Assembly: GCA_945888375.1 (NCBI GenBank)
Contig: CAMCZZ010000015.1
Coordinates: 25,044-89,043, forward strand
Direction: 5' to 3'
Length of the DNA stretch: 64,000 nt
Origin: Akkermansia muciniphila
Lineage (GTDB): Bacteria; Verrucomicrobiota; Verrucomicrobiia; Opitutales; Opitutaceae
Both the position numbers and the translations under genes were made by a program. This document shows positions 8,356 to 17,400 of this stretch, one piece after another (the stretch's first letter is position 1; each line of letters starts with the position of its first letter). The notes below the pieces were generated by a model, which worked only from the letters and a program-made list of their open reading frames with translations, was not told the origin of the DNA and searched no databases.

Positions 8356-8988
8356 TCAACGGCCGGGACGCACCGGCAAAAGATCCAGCTGGGGATCCCG
8401 CAGGAGGTCATAATTCTTGAGGATGCGCAGAACCTCCAGCGTGTCGCTTTTGCGATAGCTGCGATTGACCTCCACCTTTTCGACGAGGTCCAAAAGGATG
8501 GCGCGAAAGGAGAGGATGCCGTCCACCCCGCGCGCCTTGAGCAACGCGACACTCTGCGAGCGGAAGGGTTCCTGTGTCGGCAAGGCGGGCAATACAAGGA
8601 TCTTGGAAAACTCCTCCGCCCCGCCACCGGCCTCGCCGTCCACGTTGGGGAAAAATCGCGCCGCTTGCTTCTGAACCGCTTCCTCCAGGAATTTAAAAAT
8701 CTCCGGCGAGCTCCGGAGCATACCCGGCGTAAACACATCCGTGTGCCACGGCTTCACCGCGACAATCGCCCGGTGCAAGTGGGGCAACTCGGTGGCGAAC
8801 AGGAAAAAATCCGGCCGCCGCCGGTCCCGGGTCCACGTAGGGTTGTAGACCACCAGATCGATTTCCTCCCCGCTGGTTTTTCGCCGCGCCTGCACGGCGT
8901 GCTTGCGCACCTGGCGCACAAAGAACCCGTTTTGCTCAAAATACTCCCGGACAATTCCTTCATCAATGGCGGACACGGACCCAGCCAA
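8356..8988 (-). CDS. conserved hypothetical protein, possible degenerate PD-(D/E)xK fold
   Basis: A 210-residue cytosolic protein with no signal peptide or membrane segment. Residues about 10-75 read helix, then 'GEEIDLVVYNP', then 'RAIVAVKPWH'. This Glu-x-Asp strand followed by a strand ending in Val-Lys recalls the restriction-endonuclease-like core, but the acidic residue two before Lys is Ala, so catalytic competence is doubtful. The second half is helical (YRKSDTLEVLRILKNYD). No in-frame ATG exists at the N-terminus; TTG 8988 is the most plausible start before the upstream stop at 9021. It lies between aroB and lpxA in a co-directional run. Function unknown. Confidence 0.62.
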   Translation of the reverse strand: MAGSVSAIDEGIVREYFEQNGFFVRQVRKHAVQARRKTSGEEIDLVVYNPTWTRDRRRPDFFLFATELPHLHRAIVAVKPWHTDVFTPGMLRSSPEIFKFLEEAVQKQAARFFPNVDGEAGGGAEEFSKILVLPALPTQEPFRSQSVALLKARGVDGILSFRAILLDLVEKVEVNRSYRKSDTLEVLRILKNYDLLRDPQLDLLPVRPGR

Positions 8989-9029
8989 ATCGCAAACGCC
9001 CGGAGGCCAAACTCCAAATTACGGGAAGC

Positions 9030-10115
9030 CTACGCGGCACCGACTTCGCGAAAGGCCGCCGCCGCCAGGGCCGGGTCAACCCCGCCCAGAGTCGCCGCTT
9101 CACCCGGCGCACGCAGCACCACAAAACGCAGTCCGCCGGCGCGGACCTTTTTATCCCGCCCCATCGCGGCCGCGAGAGAGTCCAACGGCAGCGGCTCGCG
9201 CAGTCGCACCGGCAAACCATGCGCCGCCACCACCGCATCGACCCGCGACACCATGCTGGCGCCGACCAGACCGAGTTTTTCCGATAAACGGGCGGCGGCG
9301 CAGAGACCGACCGCGACCGCCTCGCCGTGCAGGTAAACGCCGTAGCCGGTGACCTGCTCGATGGCGTGGCCAAAGGTGTGGCCAAGGTTGAGCAACGCAC
9401 GGCCGCCCTCGGCCGCCGTCTCGCGCTCATCCGCCTCGACGATGCCGGCCTTGATCGCGCAACAACGCCTGACCACCGCCGCCAGATCGCCGGATGCAAA
9501 AGTAAGCGGCTCGCGCTCCAGGCGCGCGAGGAGCGCGGCGTCGCCGAGCAGACCGTATTTGATCACCTCGGCCATGCCGGCGGCAAATTCGCGCGGCGGC
9601 AGGGTGGCGAGCAACGCCGTGTCCACGTGCACCGCCGCCGGTTGGTGAAACGCACCGACGAGATTTTTGCCCGCGCCGAGGTTTATCCCCGTCTTTCCCC
9701 CGACCGAGCTGTCCACCATGGCCAGAAGCGTGGTCGGCACTTGGATAAAAGGAATGCCGCGCAGATAACTGGCGGCCGCGAAGCCCGCCAGATCGCCGAT
9801 CACACCGCCGCCGACCGCGACAAGCAGAGAACCCCGATCGAGCCGGTGCTCCGCCAGAAAATCCCAGACCCGCCCGAGCTGGGCGAGGCACTTGGTGCCC
9901 TCGCCCGCTGGCAAAACCAAACGGGGATAGTCCCCGCCCAGCGCCTCGAGCGCCCCCGCTTGCCGGAGGGCGATCTGCGTGTCGGTTACCACCGCCACCC
10001 GGCGGCCGACAACGCGCGCGGCGTCTAGCTCCGCCCGCAACCGGCCCAGGATGCCTGCGCCGAAAAACAAGTCGTAGCTGCGTTCGCCGAGATTAACGCG
10101 AAGGGAGTTTTCCAT
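9030..10115 (-). CDS. aroB: 3-dehydroquinate synthase
   Basis: A 361-residue enzyme converting DAHP to 3-dehydroquinate, the second shikimate step, using NAD and a divalent metal. '[19 protein letters not shown]' is the NAD-binding glycine-rich loop; [29 protein letters not shown] and [12 protein letters not shown] (metal-binding His residues) follow in order. ATG 10115 is preferred to the upstream 10151 because homologous sequence starts at MENSLRV. It is separated from aroA by several kb and from purH by 63 bases. Confidence 0.95.
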   Translation of the reverse strand: MENSLRVNLGERSYDLFFGAGILGRLRAELDAARVVGRRVAVVTDTQIALRQAGALEALGGDYPRLVLPAGEGTKCLAQLGRVWDFLAEHRLDRGSLLVAVGGGVIGDLAGFAAASYLRGIPFIQVPTTLLAMVDSSVGGKTGINLGAGKNLVGAFHQPAAVHVDTALLATLPPREFAAGMAEVIKYGLLGDAALLARLEREPLTFASGDLAAVVRRCCAIKAGIVEADERETAAEGGRALLNLGHTFGHAIEQVTGYGVYLHGEAVAVGLCAAARLSEKLGLVGASMVSRVDAVVAAHGLPVRLREPLPLDSLAAAMGRDKKVRAGGLRFVVLRAPGEAATLGGVDPALAAAAFREVGAA

Positions 10116-10178
10116 CGCAAAGAACAAACCGGGCGCATTCCGGAGGGTCAACCCGCCAGTGCCCGCCCGGCCGCCCGC

Positions 10179-11726
10179 TCAGTGTTTGAAGTGGCGCAGA
10201 CCAGTGAAGACCATGGCCATACCGCGGGCATCCGCCGCCGCGATGACCTCTTCGTCCCGGACCGAACCACCCGGCTGGATCGCCGCCGTGGCGCCCGCCT
10301 CGGCCGCCGCGATGAGGCCATCCGGAAACGGGAAAAGCGCTTCCGACACCACCACCGAGCCGTGCAGATCGAGCGTGGCCTCGCCGGCCTTCCACACCGC
10401 GATGCGCGAGCTGTCCACCCGCGCCATCTGGCCCGCGCCGACCCCCAGCGTCTGTTCACCGCGGCAGTAGACGATGGCGTTCGATTTTACGTGTTTGCAC
10501 ACGCGCCAGCCAAACAGCATGGCCGCCCACTCCTCAGCCGTGGGCTGGCGCTTGGTGACCACCTTGAAGTCGGCCGGGTTGCCAAGGATCTTGTTGCGAT
10601 CCTGCACCAGCAGGCCGCCGATGACCGAGCGCACATCGAGCAGCGACTCCGCGCCGACCCCCTCCTTGGCGATCATTAGGCGCAGGTTTTTCTTCTTCGC
10701 GAAGACCGCCAGCGCCTCGTCGCTGAAACGCGGGGCGATAATCACCTCGGTAAAAATGTCGGCGATGGTGCGCGCGAGCCCCGCCTCAAGGGTGCGGTTG
10801 ACGATGATGATACCGCCAAAAGGCGCCTGGCGGTCGGTCGCGAAGGCCTTTTCCCAAGCCAGCTCGAGCGTCTCGTCCGAGGCGACGCCACAGGGATTGG
10901 TGTGCTTGAGGATGGCCACCGTGGGCTTCTCAAACTCGCCGATCAGGTAGGTGGCCGAGGTGATATCGAGGATGTTGTTATACGAGAGCTCCTTGCCCTG
11001 AAGCTGGGTGAAATGCTCGTGAAAGGAACCGTAGAGGGCGGCCTTCTGGTGGGGATTTTCGCCGTAACGCAGACCCTGGGCCTTGGGCAGGCTGAGCGAA
11101 AATTGCTTGGGGTAACCGCTCAGCGCTTCGAGATCCGGCTCGTCGGCATGGGACTCGAGGTAACGCGCGATGGCCCCATCGTAGCTGGCGGTGCGCTGGA
11201 AGACTTTCAGCGCCAGTTTGCGCCGCAAAGCCGCCAGGCCGGCGGGCTGGGCGAAGGCCGCGAGCACGGACGCATAGTCGTCGGGATCACAGACGACCGA
11301 GACGGCTTCATGGTTCTTGGCCGCGCTGCGCAACATGGAGGGTCCGCCGATGTCGATATTCTCGATCGCCTCCTCGAAATGCACGTCCTTGCGGGCGACG
11401 GTCTGCTCAAAGGGGTAGAGATTAACCACCACCAGATCGATGAGATCGATACCATGCTCCCGGGCGGCTTCGAGGTGCTCGGCCTTGTCGCGCCGGCAAA
11501 GGAGGCCGCCGTGGATCTTGGGATGGAGGGTCTTGACCCGCCCCTCCATCATCTCGGGGAAGCCCGTATGCTGACTGACCTCGGTGACCGGCAACCCCTC
11601 GGCCGCCAGCAGCTTGGCCGTGCCGCCAGTTGAGAGCAGGGTGTAGCCGTGAACCTTGACCAGGGAGGTCGCGAATTCAACCAGACCGCGTTTGTCGCTT
11701 ACCGAGAGCAGAGCCAGCTTTTGCAT
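10179..11726 (-). CDS. purH: bifunctional AICAR formyltransferase / IMP cyclohydrolase
   Basis: A 515-residue bifunctional enzyme for the last two steps of IMP synthesis. The MGS-like cyclohydrolase domain occupies the N-terminus ([42 protein letters not shown]). '[17 protein letters not shown]' marks the junction, and the formyltransferase half shows [11 protein letters not shown] with the catalytic Lys-His pair and KSNAIVY. Length fits the family. ATG 11726 directly precedes [14 protein letters not shown]; a longer upstream frame is Arg-rich and not family-like. Confidence 0.96.
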   Translation of the reverse strand: MQKLALLSVSDKRGLVEFATSLVKVHGYTLLSTGGTAKLLAAEGLPVTEVSQHTGFPEMMEGRVKTLHPKIHGGLLCRRDKAEHLEAAREHGIDLIDLVVVNLYPFEQTVARKDVHFEEAIENIDIGGPSMLRSAAKNHEAVSVVCDPDDYASVLAAFAQPAGLAALRRKLALKVFQRTASYDGAIARYLESHADEPDLEALSGYPKQFSLSLPKAQGLRYGENPHQKAALYGSFHEHFTQLQGKELSYNNILDITSATYLIGEFEKPTVAILKHTNPCGVASDETLELAWEKAFATDRQAPFGGIIIVNRTLEAGLARTIADIFTEVIIAPRFSDEALAVFAKKKNLRLMIAKEGVGAESLLDVRSVIGGLLVQDRNKILGNPADFKVVTKRQPTAEEWAAMLFGWRVCKHVKSNAIVYCRGEQTLGVGAGQMARVDSSRIAVWKAGEATLDLHGSVVVSEALFPFPDGLIAAAEAGATAAIQPGGSVRDEEVIAAADARGMAMVFTGLRHFKH

Positions 11727-11802
11727 AGTAAAAAGGGAACGTGTGCGGGCCGTGTCCGGCGCTGGCAAGCCGCTTGTCCGGCCGCCGGCAAACACCCCCG
11801 CT

Positions 11803-12558
11803 TCAGGGCGCATGCGGAGCCTCGTCCGGGCCGCCATGCCCCGCATGAGCCCCTGCCTCCGCCGGCAAGGTGTGGCGATGAAACCAGCCGTGGACCGCGT
11901 CGGTGCCGCGAACAACCGTCAACGCACCAAACGCCACCAAAAAGGCCCCCGCCAGCCGCAGGCCCCGCCCGCGCACCTTGGCGGTGAGTCGTTGCCCCAG
12001 CCAGCCGCTGACCAGCAAAGCCGGCAGCGTCGCGAAACCAAAAACATAAGCCCCCGCCACCACGCCTTCCAACGAATCACGACTGACCAGATAAAACAGG
12101 GCCGCCAGCGAAAGACCGCAGGGCAGAAATCCATTGATCCAGCCCGTGAGCACACAACGCCAGAGCGAGGGCGTGGCCCACAACACCCGCAACGCGCCAC
12201 AGGCCCGGCCCACCAGACGCCCCTCGTTCGCCAAAGCCCCCGCCCAGCGCCAAGCAAAGAGATAACCCAGCCCGATCACAATCATCACCCCGCCGGCCAA
12301 CCCGGCCAACCAGTCCTGCAAGCGGGCAAGTGGCGCGACGAGGTCCACCCAGCCCTCCGCCAGTAAAAGCAAAAGCCCCAGAAAAACATAGGCCGTGGCC
12401 TTGCCGAGTTGGTAGGCTACATGGCGCGCCAGCAGCAGCCCCACCCCACCCCGCACTCCCGCCGTGACGGCCACCGCGAAGGGCGCGCACATGCCGGCGC
12501 AGTGCGCCCCGCCGAGCAAGCCCATCAAAGCCACCGCACCGTAGTCGGACCAGATCAT
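11803..12558 (-). CDS. UreH/TauE-SafE-like polytopic membrane protein with His-rich tail
   Basis: A 251-residue inner-membrane protein with about six hydrophobic helices. The first helix contains [16 protein letters not shown], the Cys-x3-Cys arrangement found in the UreH-type family often encoded beside cytochrome oxidase assembly genes and linked to metal handling. '[19 protein letters not shown]' is the matching second-half motif. The C-terminus is His-rich ([19 protein letters not shown]), suggesting metal binding. ATG 12558 is favoured by an AAGGGTG tract upstream. Neighbours give no functional clue, and the transported species is unknown. Confidence 0.75.
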   Translation of the reverse strand: MIWSDYGAVALMGLLGGAHCAGMCAPFAVAVTAGVRGGVGLLLARHVAYQLGKATAYVFLGLLLLLAEGWVDLVAPLARLQDWLAGLAGGVMIVIGLGYLFAWRWAGALANEGRLVGRACGALRVLWATPSLWRCVLTGWINGFLPCGLSLAALFYLVSRDSLEGVVAGAYVFGFATLPALLVSGWLGQRLTAKVRGRGLRLAGAFLVAFGALTVVRGTDAVHGWFHRHTLPAEAGAHAGHGGPDEAPHAP

Positions 12559-12688
12559 CGGCGCGCACCCTTGTCCCGCCCCGCCGACACGCAAGCCCGC
12601 GTCAACCTCGCTCCCGGCGATTAGCGCCACACGCATGAGGGATTTGCAGTGCTACTTGCCAAGCGTGCCGTCCTGCCTTGTTTGCCCC

Positions 12689-13102
12689 ATGCAGTCTTCG
12701 CCCATGCCCGCTTCGCTCGCCCTACCCGGTCTCTCCGCCCGTCTCGATAAACTCGTTTACCACCACGGCGGCAAGTGCCTGCCCCCCGACCAGCCGCACG
12801 CCTTCGTTTATTTTGTGACGATCCGGAACGCCACCGAGCACACCATTACCCTCCTCGGCCGCAAGTGGGTGCTTACCCACGCCGATGGCTCCCGCCAGGT
12901 GATCGAGGGCGACAAGATCGTCGGCGAGACCCCCGTGCTCACCCCCGGGGAAAGCTTTTCCTACAACAGCTACCACGTAGCCGGCGGCGACGTCACCGCG
13001 CTCGGTAGCTTTCACGGCATCGATGAGAACGGTCGCCCCGTGCACGTGGTTCTCAACCCGTTCGCCATGCACATCCCGCCAGCCTCCGACGCCGACCGCT
13101 GA
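12689..13102 (+). CDS. apaG: ApaG-domain protein
   Basis: A 137-residue protein of the ApaG (DUF525) family, a small immunoglobulin-like beta fold. Visible family signatures are 'YFVTIRNATEHTITLLGRKW', HADGSRQVIEG, GETPVLTPGESFSYNSYH and the C-terminal strand. The role of ApaG in bacteria is not settled (a link to diadenosine tetraphosphate and Co2+ resistance has been proposed). ATG 12689 or 12704 are both possible; the 12635 frame start looks like leader sequence. It is divergent from the UreH-like gene. Confidence 0.88.
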   Translation: MQSSPMPASLALPGLSARLDKLVYHHGGKCLPPDQPHAFVYFVTIRNATEHTITLLGRKWVLTHADGSRQVIEGDKIVGETPVLTPGESFSYNSYHVAGGDVTALGSFHGIDENGRPVHVVLNPFAMHIPPASDADR

Positions 13103-13115
13103 GGAGCGACCAGCG

Positions 13116-13544
13116 TCAAACGTCAATCACTTCGCCACCCGGCCCGCCCGGCTTCTTTTTTCCGCCCCGCCCCGGGCCGCTCCCGCCCGGCGGCCGCCCG
13201 ATCATCCGATTTAGCACGAAATTCGTCACGCCCACGATCGCCGCCCCGCCCAGAGCCGACCAGAACCCGTCAACCGTAAATCCGGTGACCAGCTTGCCCA
13301 CCAGAAGGAAAAGCCACGCATTGATGACCACCAAGCCCAGCCCGAGGCTGAGCAAAATAAAGGGGAGAGTGAACAACACCAGGAGGGGCCGGAGCACCGC
13401 ATTGAAAAAACTGAGCAACACCACCACGAGGAAAAGCGTTTCCCCGTCCGTGTAATGGATGCCGGGCACCAGGCGGGCCGCGAGGGCCACGCCCAGCGCC
13501 AAAACGAGCCAACGCAGGATCAGACCGAGCAAAGGACTGTTCAT
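13116..13544 (-). CDS. phage holin family IV-like small membrane protein
   Basis: A 142-residue protein with four hydrophobic segments: residues about 5-27, 33-50, 53-75 and 88-108. 'LSFFNAVLRPLLVLFTLPF' with 'GLGLVVINAWLFLLVGKL' is typical of the YvlD-type/holin superfamily IV family of unknown function that is widespread in bacteria. The C-terminus is a Gly/Pro/Lys-rich tail. The start is ATG 13544; another ATG at 13556 adds four residues. It converges on apaG with a 13-base gap and lies divergent from the DeoR-type regulator. Confidence 0.78.
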   Translation of the reverse strand: MNSPLLGLILRWLVLALGVALAARLVPGIHYTDGETLFLVVVLLSFFNAVLRPLLVLFTLPFILLSLGLGLVVINAWLFLLVGKLVTGFTVDGFWSALGGAAIVGVTNFVLNRMIGRPPGGSGPGRGGKKKPGGPGGEVIDV

Positions 13545-13631
13545 GCCGCGGACCATCCGCCCCCCGCCGCCGGTCGCAATGCCGAAATTAAAATCTTCCC
13601 CGCAACCCCTCCCCCGCGTATCGCGAAGGGA

Positions 13632-14399
13632 ATGACCACCAAGCAGCGCCTCGACCTGATCGAACGCTACATCCACGAGCACAAATACGCCGACCTGCAC
13701 ACCCTCGCGACGCGCTGCGCGACCTCACTCTCCACCGTCCGCCGCGCCCTCGACACCCTGGAAACCCGCGGCGTGCTCCGGCGCCACCACGGCGGCGCCA
13801 CCCTCGTCGCCACCGACGAGCGCGCCCGCGAATACGATTTCATCGCCCGCGACGAACGCCAGTCGGCGGAGAAACACGCCATCGCCCGCCGCGTCGCCGA
13901 TCTGGTCAAGCCCGGCATGACCGTGATCCTCGACGGCGGCACCAGTGTCTACGCCGTCGCCCGCCTGCTCGTGGCCAAACGCCTCCAAGTCATTACCAAC
14001 TCCCTGCCGATTGCCGCCCTTTACGCCGACCTTGGTTCACTCGAGACCATCGTGACCGGCGGCAGCATCGACAGCCGCCTCGGCGTGCTGGTCGGCCCCC
14101 TCTGCGAACAGTCCCTAGCCCAGATCCACGCCGACCTCGCCATCCTCGGAGGCGCCGGCGTCACCGAAACCGGGGTGTGGAACCATAACGCCCTCATCGT
14201 CGCCACCCAGCGCCGCATGATCGCCGCCGCCGAGCGCACCGTTTTCGCTATCGACGGCTCGAAGTTCGGCCGCAAGGCCCTCGCTCTGGCCACCGGCTTC
14301 GAGCCCCGCCTGACCCTGGTCACCGATCGCGAACCCGCCCCTGCCGTCGCTGCCTCCATCCGCGCCGCCAAGGCCGGCCTCGACGTCGCCTCCAGCTAG
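13632..14399 (+). CDS. DeoR/GlpR-family transcriptional regulator
   Basis: A 255-residue repressor. Residues 1-60 form a winged helix (TTKQRLDLIERYI, 'DLHTLATRCATSLSTVRRAL', RRHHGGATL). The remainder is the isomerase-like sugar-phosphate sensor domain with 'ILDGGTSVYAVARLL', ITNSLPIA, TGGSIDSRLGVLVGP and AIDGSKFGR. The family senses phosphorylated sugars and controls carbohydrate genes, but no sugar operon is adjacent, so its targets are unknown. ATG 13632 is chosen because GAAGGGA directly precedes it and the helix-turn-helix begins there. Confidence 0.9.
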   Translation: MTTKQRLDLIERYIHEHKYADLHTLATRCATSLSTVRRALDTLETRGVLRRHHGGATLVATDERAREYDFIARDERQSAEKHAIARRVADLVKPGMTVILDGGTSVYAVARLLVAKRLQVITNSLPIAALYADLGSLETIVTGGSIDSRLGVLVGPLCEQSLAQIHADLAILGGAGVTETGVWNHNALIVATQRRMIAAAERTVFAIDGSKFGRKALALATGFEPRLTLVTDREPAPAVAASIRAAKAGLDVASS

Positions 14400-14458
14400 A
14401 CCGCCCGCGGATCGCGCCCGAGGTTTGCGTTCAGTCCCACAGTGGCCTTCGTGCCCGC

Positions 14459-17400
14459 GTGGCCAGAAACACCGCCTTCCCCCGACCCGCCGCCCCCGCT
14501 TGCATCCGCCTGCGCGGCGTCCGCCAGAACAACCTGAAGGGCTTCGACCTGGATCTGCCCTTGGGTCGCTACATCGTGGTCACCGGCCCCAGCGGAGCAG
14601 GCAAGAGTTCCCTCGTGTTCGATACCCTCCACGCCGAGGGCCAGCGCCGCTACGTGGAGACCTTTTCGGCCTACACCCGCCAGTTCCTCGACCTACTCGA
14701 CAAGCCGAGGGTGGATTCGATCGAGAACATCCGCCCCTCCATCGCCATTGAGCAGACCAATACGGTCAAAACCTCGCGCTCCACCGTGGGCACGATGACC
14801 GAGCTGACCGACTACTTTAAGGTCTGGTTTAGCCACGTCGCGAGCTGCTTTGACCCCGCCACTGGCCTGCCCGTCGAGGACGATACCCCGGCCACCATTT
14901 GGGATAAAGCCTCCGCCACCCGCGCCAGCGAAACCGTGGTGGTCGCCTTCCAAATCACCCGCCCCGCCAACCTCGCCTGGCCCGAGATCCTCGCCAGCCT
15001 GAAGGGCCAGTCCTACGCGCGCGTGCTGCTCCCCGACCTGAGCACCCACCGCCTCGACGACCTCCTCGCCAACCCTGCGCCGCTCGCCGAGGCCACACAC
15101 CTGTTCGTCGCGCAGGATCGCCTCACCCTTACGCCCGACGCCCGCCTCCGCTTTCTCGAAGCCGCCGAACAAGCCCTGCACTTCGGCCAGGGCCAGCTCC
15201 ACCTTTTCGCCCCCGCCGCTGCCGGAACTTCAACCCCCTCCCCCCTTCAACTGGTGCCCGCCGGGCACTTTTCCCGCGGCCTGCACTCGCCCGAGACCGG
15301 CCGCACCTTTCGCCCCGCCAGCCCCGCCCTGTTCTCCTTCAACTCCCCGCTCGGGGCCTGTCCGCGCTGCCGGGGCTTTGGCCGCGTGATCGAGATCGAC
15401 CTAAACCTCGCCATCCCCGACCGCTCCTTGTCCATCGCCGATGGCGCGATCAAGGCCTGGCAAGGCGAGACCTACGGCGAATCCCAAAAGGACCTGCTCC
15501 GCTTCGCCAAAAAAGCCGGCCTGCCCGTCCACACCCCTTTCGCCGACCTCTCTCCCGCGCACCAAAAACTCGTCCTCGAAGGCGAACCGGACTACGGCCA
15601 ACCGGGCCGCGAATGGCCCCACGCCTGGTATGGACTGAAGGGGTTTTTCTCCTGGCTGGAGAAGAATACTTATAAGACGCACGTCCGCGTTTTCCTTTCC
15701 CGCTACCGCGCCTACAACCCCTGCCCGGACTGCCACTCCACCCGCCTGCAGCCGGAGTCGCTCTGCTGGAAATGGCGCGGCCAAACCCTCCCTGACCTAT
15801 ACCAACTCCCCGTCGCCGAACTACTCGATCTTATCACCGCCTCCCCTGACGCGCCCCAGCGCCACGGCACCCGATCTTTGACCCTAGACCTTCCAACCTT
15901 CGACCCTTCCTCATCCGCCTCCAGCGCCCACCTCGCCTTAGATTCCATCCGGACTCGTTTGCGCTACCTCGTGCAAGTCGGCCTCGGCTACCTCACCCTC
16001 GACCGCACCAGCAAGACCCTCTCCGGCGGCGAGACCATGCGCGTGGGCCTGACGTCCTGCCTCGGCACCTCGTTGGTCGACACCCTCTTCGTCCTCGACG
16101 AGCCCTCAGTCGGCCTGCACCCGCGGGATATTGACCGCCTCATCGGCATCATCCGCACCCTCGTGGAGGCCGGCAACACCGTCGTCGTGGTCGAGCACGA
16201 CGAAGCCATGATTCGCGCCGCCGACCACGTCCTCGAGATCGGGCCCGTGCCCGGCGCCAAGGGTGGCCACCTCGTTTTCCAAGGCGACCTGCCCGCCCTC
16301 CTCGCCGACCCAAAATCCCTGACCGGCGCCTACCTCTCCGGCCGCCACTCCATCGCCACCCCGACTACGCGCCGCCCGATCGGGCATCGGTCCTTGGACC
16401 TTGGTCATTCCAGCCCGACCGCCTGGCTCACCTTCACCGGAGTCAACAAACACAACCTCCGCGACCTCACTTTCCGCCTCCCCCTCCACCGCTTCGTCGC
16501 CCTCTCCGGCGTCTCCGGCTCCGGCAAGTCCACCCTGCTGGATAAAGTCATCCATCAGGGCCTGCTTGCGAAACGCCGCCAATTCACTGAGGACGCCGCG
16601 CAGATCCACGCGATCACCGGCGACGAGGCCTTCACCGAGATCGTGCTCGTCGACCAGTCCCCGCTCTCCCGCACCCCGCGCTCCAACCCCGCCCTTTACA
16701 CCGAGGCTTGGGACCTGATCCGCGACCTCTACGCCAAGACCCCCGCGGCCCAGGCCGCCGGTTACAGTTCTTCCTCCTTTTCCTTCAACGCCGGCGACGG
16801 GCGCTGCGACCATTGCCAAGGCCTAGGCTATGAGAAGGTCGAGATGCAGTTTCTCTCCGATGTCTTCGTGCCCTGCCCCGTCTGCGAAGGCTGCCGCTTC
16901 AAGCCCGAGGTGCTCGCCGTCACCCACCGGGAAAAATCCATCGCAGACCTGCTCGCTACTTCGGTCGCGGATGCCCTGGTGCACTTCGCCGCCGAGCCCG
17001 CCATCCGCAGCCGCCTTGCCGTGCTGGACGAGGTCGGCCTCGGCTACCTCACCCTCGGCCAACCCCTGAACACCCTCAGCGGCGGCGAGGCCCAGCGCCT
17101 GAAACTGGTCAAATACCTCGGCGGCCACACATCCTCCGCCCTTGCAAACTCCGGACTTCAGCCCGGCGGCGCCCTCCTGCTGTTGGACGAGCCTACCACC
17201 GGCCTCCACCGCCACGATGTCGCCCGCCTGCTGCATGTGCTCCAATCCCTCGTCGATCGCGGCCACAGTTTAATCGTGATTGAGCACAATCTGGATGTGC
17301 TGAAAGCCGCCGACTGGCTGATCGAGGTCGGCCCCGAGGCCGGCGCCGGCGGCGGCTGCATCGTCGCCGAGGGCACCCCCGAAGAGGTCGCCCGCGCCCG

